Positions 46,441-57,015 of a stretch of DNA of 64,000 nucleotides are shown here, in pieces. The position numbers and the translations under genes are program-made. Numbering within the stretch: position 1 is the first letter of the stretch; each line of letters opens with the position of its first letter. Under the pieces are notes generated by a model. That model ran no database searches. It saw only the letters and a list, made by a program, of their open reading frames with translations, and was not told where the DNA came from. Origin of the DNA: Lamellibrachia columna (Eukaryota > Annelida > Polychaeta > Sabellida > Siboglinidae); the NCBI GenBank assembly GCA_963662155.1, contig OY759265.1, positions 15,389,761 to 15,453,760 of the forward strand, written 5' to 3'.

Positions 46441-48690
46441 CAGTTATTATCTAGAAGGTATGTGACGGACGAAAGAGGAAGATTTCATATCCGATTGGTA
46501 TGTATATGAACATTAGTTTCATAATAATATGTACAGAGTGTATGTGCAGTCACGTGTTTGTATGCCGTTGTATGATGACATACTGCGCTCTTAGGCTGGT
46601 ATTTGTATGACAGTCTATATCCTGTGTTTAGATAATATGATAAAGTTGTTAACGTATCTACTCATGCCACGTGTAAAGAGACTAAACATAATGGAGCACA
46701 TACGTGTAGTACGCGCGCAGCTCCTCTCCTCGGTGATTTAACAAGATTTGAACCAGATTTAACAAGATGATAAACACGCTGAACACAGTCAGTAGGCTAT
46801 GTGCGTGAGTGCGTGCTCATGTATATGCCTCTGTGTTTCTTGATTCACCTGTGTATGTCTGTGTATGCGCGTGTTCATGCAATGACAAAAACAGAAGACA
46901 AAGCCATTTACCGCACGGCAGCGTGGTGCAGCAAAAGCAGACAGACAGTTGTTCATTGGACCGTGATGATGAAAGATTCGAGATGCAGACATCGGCGACA
47001 ATCAATCACGTAGACATCCAATCTTCAATGTGTCTAACTGTGCACATAACCCGACGTTTATTTATCGCTATGCGCAGTTAAACATGCATATTTTTTTACA
47101 TATGGTGACGTCTTGCGTATACTCTAAATGGAAAATGCTTTGGTTAGACAAAAGCTTTGTCGACAACAACACGAAGTTACGTGGTATAGTTAGAGTCATG
47201 CCGATTAGACACGATTCATCCGCCTACCGTGAAGATAACGTGATTGGCAAACATTGTGTATGCCTTAGTCGTGTACGTAGAGTCTAAGCAATTTGAAGTA
47301 AGATCGGTCGACTCATTCGGCACCAGCGATTATCGACCCCATAATGAGAACTCGTCGGTGAGAACAATAGCACCGGTCTGCGAATAGCACAAAGGCTTTG
47401 TTGCGAAACGCACTGCGTCGCACGAGCCCAATGCGGCGGACCACAGACGCAATTCTGCTGCACAATGGAGCCCGTCTCAATGAGGTGGCCGAGCATTGAC
47501 GTCTCGGTGTGTGCGGTTTGAAAGGTTGCCAGCGGGCTCTCGTTGCTAGCAGTTCGCCGTACGGGCTAGTTGGCTTCCCGGAGCGCGCACGAGCTACGCT
47601 GACGGAAAGTCGACCAAGGGACGAGAGTTTGGACAACGTCCTTCCTGAAGACAGGCGATATATCACTTGATCTGCGATCAGGTATATGTGTGTAACTTTG
47701 GAGAGAAAATACGGTGACGATGAATGCTCGTGGGGAACGTGCACACACACGCATAGCTGTTGTTGTTGTTGTCGCTTCAGCAAGCCGCCATATGGCCTTG
47801 GTGTTTTGTTATCAAATTATTACATGCCAATTTCTAGTTGTGCACCAATACATCGAACTATGGATGGCTCGCAATAGTTGATGAGACGATGCAATACCAT
47901 CAATAGTAAATTGAACTATTGATAGTTATCGTCAATTATCGATAGTTGGAAAAAACAATCCAGCAAAGCTACTTGTGTCACCGTAATTATAGAAAAACAT
48001 TTTTTTAACAATATTGCTAGTGTTATTCATTTATCGATCTAACGTCAACAATCTTCGATTACAGCAGCATCATGCATCAGCGAGGGCATTTTTTAGCATA
48101 TCTGCTGTAGTTTTCTGATAAACAAGCACAAATCAGAGATGCATGTTGGGCACAGATTAGCTATGCCGCGATTAAGAACATTTAGGAAATAGGATCGAAC
48201 TCAGAAACGCACGTGGGTCCGCATCGCACGTATATGTTATATATGTGCCTTGGAATATACACATTCAAATGATATCGATGCAAAGTTGCAGGTTACGAAC
48301 TATAAACGTTTCTGAACTAACCATTTTCTTTTAATCACAACTGTTGAGATTTACTTACCCGAAGAACAGAAGACGAGAGCATAGACAGAACACAGTCAAG
48401 AAAATAGCGCGTTGAAGCCGCATGAAAAGACAATCGTGCGACGGAATTCGCTTGGTGTTTTCGTTGCAGTGCCGCGATGGGGGTGTAGCGCCTCCCAGTC
48501 TGAAACTAACATGTAGCATCAAAGCACATAACTCGGGGGACGTGATTAAGAAAGCAACAAAGATCTGATACGAATATAAGACGAAGGTACGGACACGTTT
48601 CGCGGATATAAACGTTTCTGGTTGGATTAACCAGCGTGTTCCAATCTTGAGTTGAGGTCTGATCTCGATTGCAGGATCATCAGAAGAGTA
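46441..48690. other. No gene recognised; upstream flank of the CARD gene
   Basis: Contains less AT-rich sequence at 47280-47700 that could be regulatory, and a cluster of 'atcgatag/ctattgat' palindromic words at 47870-47952. Open frames show no known domain. Confidence 0.4.
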
Positions 48691-48692
48691 CC

Positions 48693-48777
48693 ATGAAGGA
48701 AGACGAAGACGTGACCGTCTTGGGTCTGCACCAGCCGACAAGGCCATCAATGGATGAACTGCTCGGCCAGCTCATAT
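48693..48777 (+). CDS. CARD gene candidate exon 1
   Basis: ATG 48693 opens 'MKEDEDVTVLGLHQPTRP' and 'SMDELLGQLI', ending in phase 1 at ATAT|GTTTGT, a weak donor. Chosen because it joins exon 2 in frame and adds an amphipathic helix. Another first exon is possible. Confidence 0.35.
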
Positions 48778-50807
48778 GTTTGTATCACGTTGGTAACACA
48801 GAGCGGGCACAGTATGTGTCGTTCAGTGATTAGGTCCTCAAGACACAATGACTAATTGTTTGATTGAGAAATGTTGCTTAATTTGTGAGCAGGTGTAAAT
48901 GCTGTAATAATAGTGCGCCAACTAGTTCATTCGTATTCCAGATTCACACACCAATTACAAACATGTTCTCACATGTACGCGTCTGGTTTCTTCCTTCTAG
49001 GTTTTCTTCCTGTTCCTACGCAGATGCTATCGATGCATATGTTCGTCTACTTGTGGGGCAGGGTAGCGCTGAGATGTAGGGGCGTTTTGTCCTCTTGTTG
49101 CTATACGAACCATGATCTTTTCGGTTTGCGTCGAAAAGTAAGATGATAAGTAAGATTAATGTAATGTAATGTTGTGAATGTAGAATGTCACGCTCTTTGT
49201 TCCATGCTAGTGGATGCGTGGCTCGCTATGATATTACAAAGAAGTCACTGTAAACTTTTTCTTACATCACCACAGCTGACATCATGCCCCGCTGGAAGGA
49301 TCTCGTCCAACATCTCGCGAAACAACGCCTTATCTCGTTTACACAGCTAGAGCAGGCGACGTCGCCAAAGCTGGCTCCAGACGAACAGATTGCCACGATT
49401 CTACAGGTTAGTGTCACGTGTCCACAACATATATTTAAATGCAGTAACTACAACTGGACTTGCACATTGACCAGTGCATCTGAGTAAAGTAACACTTGCG
49501 CATTCGCATGGCCTGTGCGCAAATAATGATGATGCATTTACGGTGGACAGTTGGTCTGGTTGTTATTAGCAAACAAAATATTTATGTAAGCCATTTAATA
49601 GTGGGCCCCAAGAACGCCAATGTTCTTGTATATAAAGGCGTAAACAAATAGTGAATATGGCACAATAGCAAAAGATAAAAGCTGTGCGTTTGTCCATGCA
49701 ACTGTGGGGACAGTATTTTGAAATACACCATTGGTGGTCATGCACACAAGTGGCAGACATTTACAATACCTGACATTTATTAAGGACGCTACACTATTCT
49801 AGACGTTTTACTTTTAAAACTTCTGACATCTTAGAAGAGACCTACCACGCACTAGTCACGATTTGGCAATTTGAGTAATTTCCCCACCACCACCAGTCGC
49901 TGGTCTGCCTTCGAGATCCGGCGTATTTAGGTCTCTCGGAAAGAGAAGCCAAATGGGCAAGCTTAGTCACCCATTAGTTTGCCATGCTACCATTTTAGTG
50001 GCGCAACAGGTTATTCACGGAAATGTCATATCCCGATGCCCCTAAATACACCACTGAGCTCCACAACAGAGGAGGCACTAAAACGAATGCTAGGCCACTG
50101 ATTAAATCAGAGAACTTTCATTTTACACATCCAAGGTGTGTTTAATTTATCTGGTAGAGGCTTTCGTCAACATATCACGTCGACTTCATCAGTACCGATG
50201 ACGCTGAATGACACACCTTGGATATGTAAAATGAAAGTTCTCTGATTTGAAAACGAACTATCCTGAAGAATGTTCAGTAATCTTAGGCCATGGATTGTTC
50301 AGTCTGTTCCGTCTCTGTCGGGCAGCTGGTGTTCTTCGAATCCCGTGACTACCTGGCCGAGGAGCTGGAGACGACCCTGCAGACAATGGGCATGACGGAT
50401 GCGTCGAGTACAACCCGACGGCTAATCGCTGCCCGTGCCAACAACACAACACCAGGCGAGTCGGTCTAGCTTGTACGGCATCTTTCTTTCTTGCCGTGGG
50501 GTCAACTACGTCTTGTGCCTCACACTGTGTGGCTCTAGAGTCTCTGCTACTCTTATTGCAGAATTACTGAAGGCAGATGGCCGAGAAGGTACAGGATTTG
50601 CAGACCAATGTTTTATGTGGTCCCTCCTCTCAGCCAGTTGTGTGGTTCGCTTCTGTTCTCCTGTTCTGGTGCCCTTCTGAACAGTCAACCTCCAATGGCC
50701 TCAATCATCGGCTGCTGTTTTCCATCTCTTGCTTGCTGCGCGTAGTAATCATGTTTTCTTAATTGGTGCACTTGTGTTTTGTCAACTGCAACTTTTTTTT
50801 TGTCACG

Positions 50808-50849
<42 letters not shown>

Positions 50850-51911
50850 GTCACATTGTTGTTGTTTGTCACATTGTTGATGCGTGCATTGTGCGTGTGT
50901 TGCGTACCGGAAAAGCTGTCGACTGACGCGTGACTTCAACACAATTAGGCGTTGAAGTCAAGCACAGATTAGAGTTTTGGTTGTAATGTTGACCATTGAG
51001 CTTGACCGGAAGGTTGTTGGTCAAGACATTGCGGCGGCCTACTCATACATAACTTGGTAATAATTAACGACTCGATTAGCACTTGGCATATGAGTAGCAA
51101 GCTGGGAATATGTGATTCTCGAACGATATACGTAGGGCCCACGTACACATATGCCAGTGGAAACAATACATCACACGGGGGTTAATATGTAACCTGTATT
51201 TGACTAAGAGCCGTACAATAGTCCCTAAATACGTGACAATACTCAATTGTGAAAAGGCACATCCATTGTATAACGACGTAGACACCAAAAATGTATTGCT
51301 TGATTTCTGCAGGTTCCTACAAGCCTCGTTCCCACAAAGCGGTACTAGACGAGAGCGTGGCTACATTTGTTGACTGTCTACGGCCGAGTCGACAGTTGCT
51401 GGAAGTACGTGACATTGTCCAAAGTTTACTTTCACTCATAATATATATATATTATGGCACACAAATATATTATTTTTAATGACTTAATGAACAATACAAT
51501 TGGTTGCCTGGTGTAATTAGATTTATAGATAACAAAAGTCGCTGTATTAAGTTAGGATCCACAGAGGTAGTCGCACAAAAGCCTTTGATGAATGCTCGGT
51601 AATGTCAGTACCACAAACTTCGTATTCTATGCATTGCATTGCCGCCCGCGGTACCACGGTCCACGACGAGTGTACACAAATACAATATGTTTTGGTCGGT
51701 GTATCTACAGATTCTGCTGACGGCGGAAGTGCTCAGCGACGATATGGTCACCAAGATTCTGTGTCGACCGACCCGACACGATCGCGTCAAGATGCTCTTT
51801 GACTTCCTCATGGGCCTCGGCTCCAAGTCCGTCGATGCTTTCGTCGACGCGCTGCGAGTCACCGAGCAGCATTACCTTGCCAACATACTAGCCGCCAACG
51901 AGATGACGTGA
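48693..51911 (+). CDS. Tandem death-fold/CARD protein, six-exon gene model, about 225 aa
   Basis: Model: exons 48693-48777, 49024-49062, 49276-49406, 50326-50455, 51313-51404 and 51711-51911. Total 678 nt is divisible by 3 and every junction keeps phase (1,1,0,1,0). The last exon and the end of exon 5 encode a CARD: helix starts 'ATFVDCLRPSRQLLEILL', 'EVLSDDMVTKILCRPT', 'LFDFLMGLGSKSVDAFVDAL' and 'VTEQHYLANIL'. Exons 1-4 encode a second all-helical module ('WKDLVQHLAKQRLISFTQLE', 'APDEQIATILQLVFFESRDY', 'LAEELETTLQTMGM') with the spacing of another CARD or death-fold domain. CARDs join signalling complexes of apoptosis and innate immunity by homotypic contact in the cytosol. There is no catalytic, kinase, NACHT or TM segment, so an adaptor or regulator is the likely role (inference). 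Exons 3-6 are well supported; exons 1-2 and the start are tentative. TGA stop 51909-51911. Confidence 0.7.
49024..49062 (+). CDS. CARD gene candidate exon 2 (39 nt)
   Basis: A strong pyrimidine-rich acceptor ('ttcttcctgttcctacgcag') precedes 'AIDAYVRLLVGQ'. The donor is CAGG|GTAGCG. Phase 1 on both sides fits its neighbours. Without a transcript this microexon remains uncertain. Confidence 0.4.
49276..49406 (+). CDS. CARD gene exon 3
   Basis: Acceptor 'cttacatcaccacag', then 'DIMPRWKDLVQHLAKQRLIS' to 'DEQIATILQ', and donor CTACAG|GTTAGT in phase 0. The internal ATG 49284 could be an alternative start. Confidence 0.65.
49488..50100. other. Intron sequence of the CARD gene, no feature
   Basis: Between exons 3 and 4; nothing recognised before the inverted repeat at 50104. 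Confidence 0.5.
50104..50248 (-). ncRNA. Inverted repeat with hammerhead-ribozyme-like core
   Basis: Arms 50104-50140 and 50212-50248 pair over 36 of 37 positions ('aaatcagagaactttcattt...'). In the loop the minus strand 50192-50151 reads CTGATGA, A, GTCGAC, GTGATAT, GTTGAC, GAAA, then GCCTC and TACC. The GTCGAC/GTTGAC pair forms a 6-bp stem II between the CUGAUGA and GAAA core boxes, and GGTA/TACC could form stem I next to a CUC cleavage triplet. One extra A after CUGAUGA and the very short stem III argue for a degenerate or dimer-type motif. Penelope-like retroelements carry such motifs in their terminal repeats (established), so this may be a PLE-derived fragment (inference). Confidence 0.4.
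50326..50455 (+). CDS. CARD gene exon 4, ends at a GC donor
   Basis: Acceptor 'gttccgtctctgtcgggcag', then 'LVFFESRDYLAEELETTLQT'. It ends CCAG|GCGAGT. Phase 1 with a split Gly codon fits the next acceptor exactly, so a GC-AG intron is the best reading. Confidence 0.6.
50808..50848. repeat. (TTG)n trinucleotide repeat
   Basis: About 13 units, followed by two imperfect 'tttgtcacattgttgttg' echoes. Lies in the GC-AG intron. Confidence 0.95.
51313..51404 (+). CDS. CARD gene exon 5
   Basis: Acceptor 'tgcttgatttctgcag', then 'SYKPRSHKAVLDESVATFVD' and 'RPSRQLLE', and donor GAA|GTACGT in phase 0. Carries the first CARD helix. Confidence 0.75.
51711..51911 (+). CDS. CARD gene last exon
   Basis: Acceptor 'ggtcggtgtatctacag', then 66 codons of CARD helices 2-6 and the stop TGA. 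The TRHDRVKMLFDFL segment matches the usual 'T..D+..+LLD.L' CARD pattern. Confidence 0.8.
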   Translation: MLLTAEVLSDDMVTKILCRPTRHDRVKMLFDFLMGLGSKSVDAFVDALRVTEQHYLANILAANEMT

Positions 51912-52916
51912 AGTGACCACGTGACGGATATTGTTGTGACGTCACGTCCGCTGCCAGTCGAATCAACACCGAACACAAATTGGTTATGTTTGCGGCTCCG
52001 AAAATGGCGTGAGACACTATTTTCTACGTAAAGGAAACGTGTGTGATAACTGTGATTGCGCGGTGGCAATCTTTAGCCCATTGTTGATGGCTGTCATAGT
52101 GATGACGTCGCGTTAGATAGCGTTTTGTATAGCACTTGCCGGCGTAAATACCTGGCGTCCGGTATCATTACGACCATCAACATAATTTATCGGCCTCCTT
52201 GTATACTAATGTTACGATACGACAGACAGCGTCACAAAACTTCGACATTTGCCACACGAGGTCGCGGCTGCGCAATCAGAACGATGACGTAATCGTCAGT
52301 TGAACTTCCGGATGGGCTACTCTCCATTCATTCACATTCGAAGGACAAACGCATTCCTAGTGAGCTTTATTGGGCGTAAACAAATAGTCACCATAAGTTC
52401 ACTGTGCTGTACCGTGTTCGTTGAGTCTACACATGATAAAACAGTCCTCGAAGAGTTTTTTCGTCGGCTGATGAATAGCTCGTCAGTATTATTGCAACAG
52501 CAATTATTATATATAACAGCTGGTGGCTTTTTACCCAATTTAATTGGCTTCGCTGAAATTGTGTAACACGCGCCTACGTAGTTGTATTTCATGTATACAT
52601 GTAAATCGTTGATGATTATTTTCACAATATTCTTTATAGTAATAGGTCCATAAAAACTATATGTATAATATAAAACACGTGTTGAATTTTTTTTTAGAAT
52701 CACGGCTACCTCTAAAAAAAACCAACACAGCAACAACGCCAGGAATAGCATATTATGTGAATTCCATTGGCGTCACATTCGAAGCTTTAGACAATCGCAT
52801 TTTTATTTGTGTGTAGATTGTATAACGACATATTTAACGGAAATTTTGAATGTCATAGTACGCTAACAGTGCGAAAGAAAAATTTCGCTTATCGTGCTTT
52901 TGTGAATCGAAGTGAA
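51912..52916. other. 3' flank of the CARD gene, no further gene
   Basis: No clear AATAAA close to the stop. 52130-52760 has open frames without domain or splice support. Confidence 0.4.
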
Positions 52917-53345
52917 GTATGATGTTTGAAGTAAGATATGATGTTTGAAGTGAGATATGATGTTTGAAGTGAGATATGATGTTTGAAGTGAGATGTGATG
53001 TTTGAAGTGAGATATGATGTTTGAAGTGAAATATGATGTTTGAAGTGAGATATGATGTTTGAAGTGAGATATGATGTTTGAAGTGAGATGTGATGTTTGA
53101 AGTGAGATGTGATGCTTGAAGTGAGATGTGGTGTTTGAAGTGATATATGATGTTTGAAGTGAGATATGATGTTTGAAGTGAGATATGATGTTTAAAGTGA
53201 GATGATGTTTGAAGTGAGATATGATGTTTGAAGTGAGATATGGTGTTTGAAGTGAGATATGGTGTTTGAAGCGAGATATGATGTTTGAAGTGAGATATGA
53301 TGTTTGAAGTGAGATATGATGTTTGAAGTGAGATATGATGTTTGC
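52917..53345. repeat. 19-bp minisatellite, about 22 copies
   Basis: Units 'gtttgaagtgagatatgat' with A/G and T/C variants and one short copy. Three units equal 57 nt, hence the long minus-strand 'SHFKHHISLQTS' frame. Confidence 0.95.
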
Positions 53346-53618
53346 CAAACTTTAGTTATTAGATCATCAATTATTCTTCCACGACCAAAAAGTTAAGTTT
53401 GTTACGACTGGTGAGATATGATGTTTGAAGTGAGATATGATGTTTGCCAAACTTTAGTTATTAGATCATCAATTATTCTTCCACGACCAAAAAGTTAAGT
53501 TTGTTACGACTGGTGAGATATGATGTTTGAAGTGAGATATGATGTTTGCCAAACTTTAGTTATTAGATCATCAATTATTCTTCCACGACCAAAAAGTTAA
53601 GTTTGTTACGACTGGTGA
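53340..53618. repeat. 102-bp higher-order repeat, 2.7 copies
   Basis: Units start at 53340, 53442 and 53544 ('gtttgccaaactttagttat...'). Each contains two 19-bp minisatellite units plus 'ttaagtttgttacgactggt', so the array is built from the minisatellite end plus the adjacent LINE. Confidence 0.9.
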
Positions 53619-53830
53619 GGTTAAAGTGGGCGGGACACGTGGGCTGACTGGAAGGGGAATGGTTGACGAAGAGAAAGGATGCGATCAGAGTGGACGGCAG
53701 AAGGAGAAGAGGAAGACCGAGACAAGGGTTGTGTAAAGAAAGATTTGGCAGAAGGGGAGTGGAGAACGAGAACGAGGGATAGGGGAAGTGGAGACTGCAG
53801 TTAAACGGGATCAGTGACAATAGGAGAAGG
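53600..53830 (+). mobile_element. LINE C-terminal remnant (RTE-like tail)
   Basis: Plus frames give 'KWAGHV', then 'TKRKDAIRVDGRRRRGRPRQ', the '+WAGHV..R....GRP+' tail common to RTE-type LINEs. Short and shifted. Confidence 0.55.
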
Positions 53831-53989
53831 AAAACAAAAATCGATGACCGGTATCGGTGCCAGCCTCACCTCGGACGTCAGGGATAAATGTATGCAATAT
53901 TCCAATGTTCGATGGAGCTACACGTGTAAAGGTCAAATCAATTGTTTGTTCGTGTTGGTCCACCAGGTTGATAAAAAGTCGCTACTGCA

Positions 53990-54180
53990 TAGGATGTTAT
54001 GAAAGTTCAGTTTATCTACAATTGCACAAAGCATTATACTGTACAGCGGACAACAGGACTGAGCACCAGGGTTATCAATGCATGGAGTTCGTTATCGGAA
54101 GACACGATTCAGGCCACTACAGTCAACGAGCTCAAGTCCCGACTCAGGAGAGAATGGCGAGACCATCCAGACCGCTGTGT
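53990..54180 (+). mobile_element. CR1-like LINE C-terminal fragment
   Basis: The frame 53999-54196 reads 'TTGLSTRVINAWSSLSEDTI' and 'TTVNELKSRLRREWRDHPDR', the standard CR1 C-terminal pattern (RVIN.W..L...V....VN.FK.RLD). It runs straight into the 52-bp minisatellite. The phrase 'acagcggacaacaggactga' recurs at 56935. Confidence 0.65.
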
Positions 54181-55245
54181 GGTTACCACTTCATAAACCG
54201 GAACAACATGGAGACCATCCAGACCGCTGTGTAGTTACCACTTGACAAACCGGAATAACATGGAGACCATCCAGACCGCTGTGTGGTTACCACTTCATAA
54301 ACCGGAACAACATGGAGACCATCCAGACCGCTGTGTAGTTACCACTTGACAAACCGGAATAACACGGAGACCATCCAGACCGCTGTGTGGTTACCACTTC
54401 ATAAACCGGAACAACATGGAGACCATCCAGACCGCTGTGTAGTTACCACTTGACAAACCGGAATAACATGGAGACCATCCAGACCGCTGTGTGGTTACCA
54501 CTTCACAAACCGGAACAACATGGAGACCATCCAGACCGCTGTGTGGTTACCACTTCACAAACCGGAACAACTTGGAGACCATCCAGACCGCTGTGTGGTT
54601 ACCACTTCACAAACCGGAACAACACGGAGACCATCCAGACCGCTGTGTAGTTACCACTTCACAAACCGGAATAACATGGAGACCATCCAGACCGCTGTGT
54701 GGTTACCACTTCACAAACCGGAACAACACGGAGACCATCCAGACCGCTGTGTGGTTACCACTTCACAAACCGGAACAACACGGAGACCATCCAGACCGCT
54801 GTGTAGTTACCACTTCACAAACCGGAACAACACGGAGACCATCCAGACCGCTGTGTGGTTACCACTTCACAAACCGGAATAACATGGAGACCATCCAGAC
54901 CGCTGTGTAGTTACCAATTCACAAACCGGAACAACACGGAGACCATCCAGACCGCTGTGTGGTTACCACTTGACAAACCAGAATAACATGGAGACCATGC
55001 ATCCAGACCGCTGTGTGGTTACCACTTCACAAACCGGAACAACATGGAGACCATCCAGACCGCTGTGTAGTTACCACTTCACAAACCGGAATAACATGGA
55101 GACCATCCAGACCGCTGTGTGGTTACCACTTGACAAACCGGAACAACACGGAGACCATCCAGACCGCTGTGTGGTTACCACTTGACAAACCGGAATAACA
55201 TGGAGACCATCCAGACCATCCAGACCACTTCACAAACCGGAACAA
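54150..55245. repeat. 52-bp minisatellite, about 21 copies
   Basis: Units recur every 52 bp ('ccggaacaacatggagacca...'), with t/c, g/a and 'cataaa/gacaaa/cacaaa' variants; one copy near 54998 has a 4-bp insertion. The first unit overlaps the coding end of the CR1-like fragment (DHPDR..VTTS). Confidence 0.95.
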
Positions 55246-55448
55246 CATGAATAGTGCCAAATCGATGGCGAAACCTTGAACAACGCTTTGAATACCAACC
55301 TTTAAGACGGTCTCACTACTCAAAACTGAATAACTGTATTTGCCGTACTTAGGTATGTAGTTAAAGGGTATAAAATCCATGGTTTGAAGTCTATCTACCT
55401 ATAAGAGTCAATATAACATAACCATTTGTAACTACAATCAAGAATATA

Positions 55449-56330
55449 TCACGCCAGCGGCTCACGAAAAACCAACGAATGAGGATGACGTTTGCCAAGG
55501 ATCGGTCGTGTGTCCTGGTGTGACACTGGAGCCTGATTCTTAATCTGCAGGTGTTGGTGCAGTGGAGACAGGAGGTTCCTCTCCTTCTCCCTTCTCCTCT
55601 GCCGTTTCTCCGCCTCGTTCAGCAGGTGGTCTGTCTCAAAGCAGGCCGTTGCATGGTGATGTCTGCGGCGCCAAAGCGGATGTTCGGCGGCCAAGTCCTT
55701 CCGGTTACTGATGCTGATGTGCCTTTTTTCGGGTCGCTCTTCAACGTGTCTTTATATATCTTTACCTGGTCGCCACGGTTTTCTGACCATGGCTCAGCTG
55801 AGAAAAGAGGAATTGTCGGAGGGGGGGGGGGGTCAGGCGTTCAAACACAGCGACCCGCCCAGCGTAGTTGGTGCTGTATAATCATTGCATCGATGCTTGT
55901 TATCTTAGCCTCAGAGTGGGGATGCTGGCGTTGTCGAAATTTGCCTTGGGTTTTTAGGTGGCAGCGATAAGTGACCCAGGCCTTACTCCCACATAATGCG
56001 TACTGTAGCGACGCAGACGGCTTCGTAGATCGAAGACTCTTGAGGCTAACTTCCTAAAGGGTGTGCTGGCACAGCAGATTCGGTGCTGCATCTTCTCCTC
56101 GATGGTTGCCTTCTGAGACGGGTGATTCGATCCCTATGTATGGGAAGTGTTCATCAACTTCAAGGGTTCCTCCTGAGACTTTGATTTCAGGTGTTACTCC
56201 CCTTCTTGGTGTTGATGGAAATTAAGTCCCAGGCTTTGGTAGGCCTCGGTAAAGATGTCCAGGCTTGTATGGGTCTCCTCCGCGGAGAGAGCGAGGATGG
56301 CACAGTTGACGGCGTGTAGATAGTGTTAGA
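55449..56330 (-). mobile_element. LINE RT C-terminal remnant (RTE/R4-like)
   Basis: The minus strand reads 'CAILALSAEETHTSLDIFTE' and 'AYQSLGLNF' (56310), 'MQHRICCASTPFRKLASRVF' (56080), 'ASMQ..LYSTNYAGRVAVF' (55900) and a tail with many charged residues ('EKRQRRREKERN'). This follows the common order '(D)DCAILA..EEIQHRI..AS.AF..L..RVFD...RWVGHV' of an RTE-like LINE family. Several shifts; dead. Confidence 0.7.
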
Positions 56331-56533
56331 TAACCTTACGCTACAAATAAGTGTCTGTATGTAGTCTGGCAGTATTCGCCAAATGAAAATATGTTTATAA
56401 ACACGTACCTAGTCCCAATGTGTGCCAATAGGACATGCTGTTTGCGTGTAGACTCAACTTATTCAAAATGGTTTGGCCTTTATTTAATAAACTTATACCG
56501 TTCTGACTTGTAGCTCGCTTTATTGATTCGGTG

Positions 56534-56605
56534 TATGCCCGTCGGCCCTTCGATGCCCGTCGGCCCTTCGATGCCCGTCGGCCCTTCGATGCCCGTCGGC
56601 CCTTC
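56534..56605. repeat. 18-bp minisatellite, 4 copies
   Basis: 'atgcccgtcggcccttcg' repeated head to tail. 18 nt keeps frames open on both strands (RRPFDA and SKGRRA). Confidence 0.95.
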
Positions 56606-56929
56606 GATGTCGGTCGAAGGCACTTCACGCGTCGCATCGGAAGTCTAAGCTGCACCAATTTTCAACAACTGCAAGCGCTTATTATTGGTCGCTCATATAG
56701 TCATCAAACGTCAGCGCCTGGTCAACGGAGGTTTTTCACGTGACGTAACACGGTCATGTGTTATACTTACTTTTACATGACTGCCTTATACTAAAGACAT
56801 AGAACAGACGTCATGCAAACATTCAAAATTTTCAAAGGTGTTGATTCAGCCACTCAGGATTGTAAATGATGTCTGTGTCCATCGAAGATGTTTTAAAAGA
56901 CACTCGCACAACAAAAGACCACAGTGAGA

Positions 56930-57015
56930 AACTACAGCGGACAACAGGACTGAGTTCAAATTATTCAGTACCAGAGTTTTCAATGCATGGAATTCGTTGT
57001 CGGAGGACCTTTTTC
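56930..57015 (+). mobile_element. CR1-like LINE tail, second fragment
   Basis: 'acagcggacaacaggactga' and 'caatgcatgga.ttcgttgtcgga' match 54038-54100. Confidence 0.6.

Noticed and set aside
47313..47783. 156-aa minus-strand frame
   Set aside because: Begins in a trinucleotide-derived Gln run and has no recognisable domain; likely chance in less AT-rich sequence.
50685..50942. Gln-rich minus-strand frame
   Set aside because: Translation of the (TTG)n repeat in an intron.
53857..54234. 125-aa plus frame before the minisatellite
   Set aside because: The supported frame here is the LINE C-terminus in another phase.
54450..55198. Several 60-139 aa frames
   Set aside because: All are translations of the 52-bp minisatellite.
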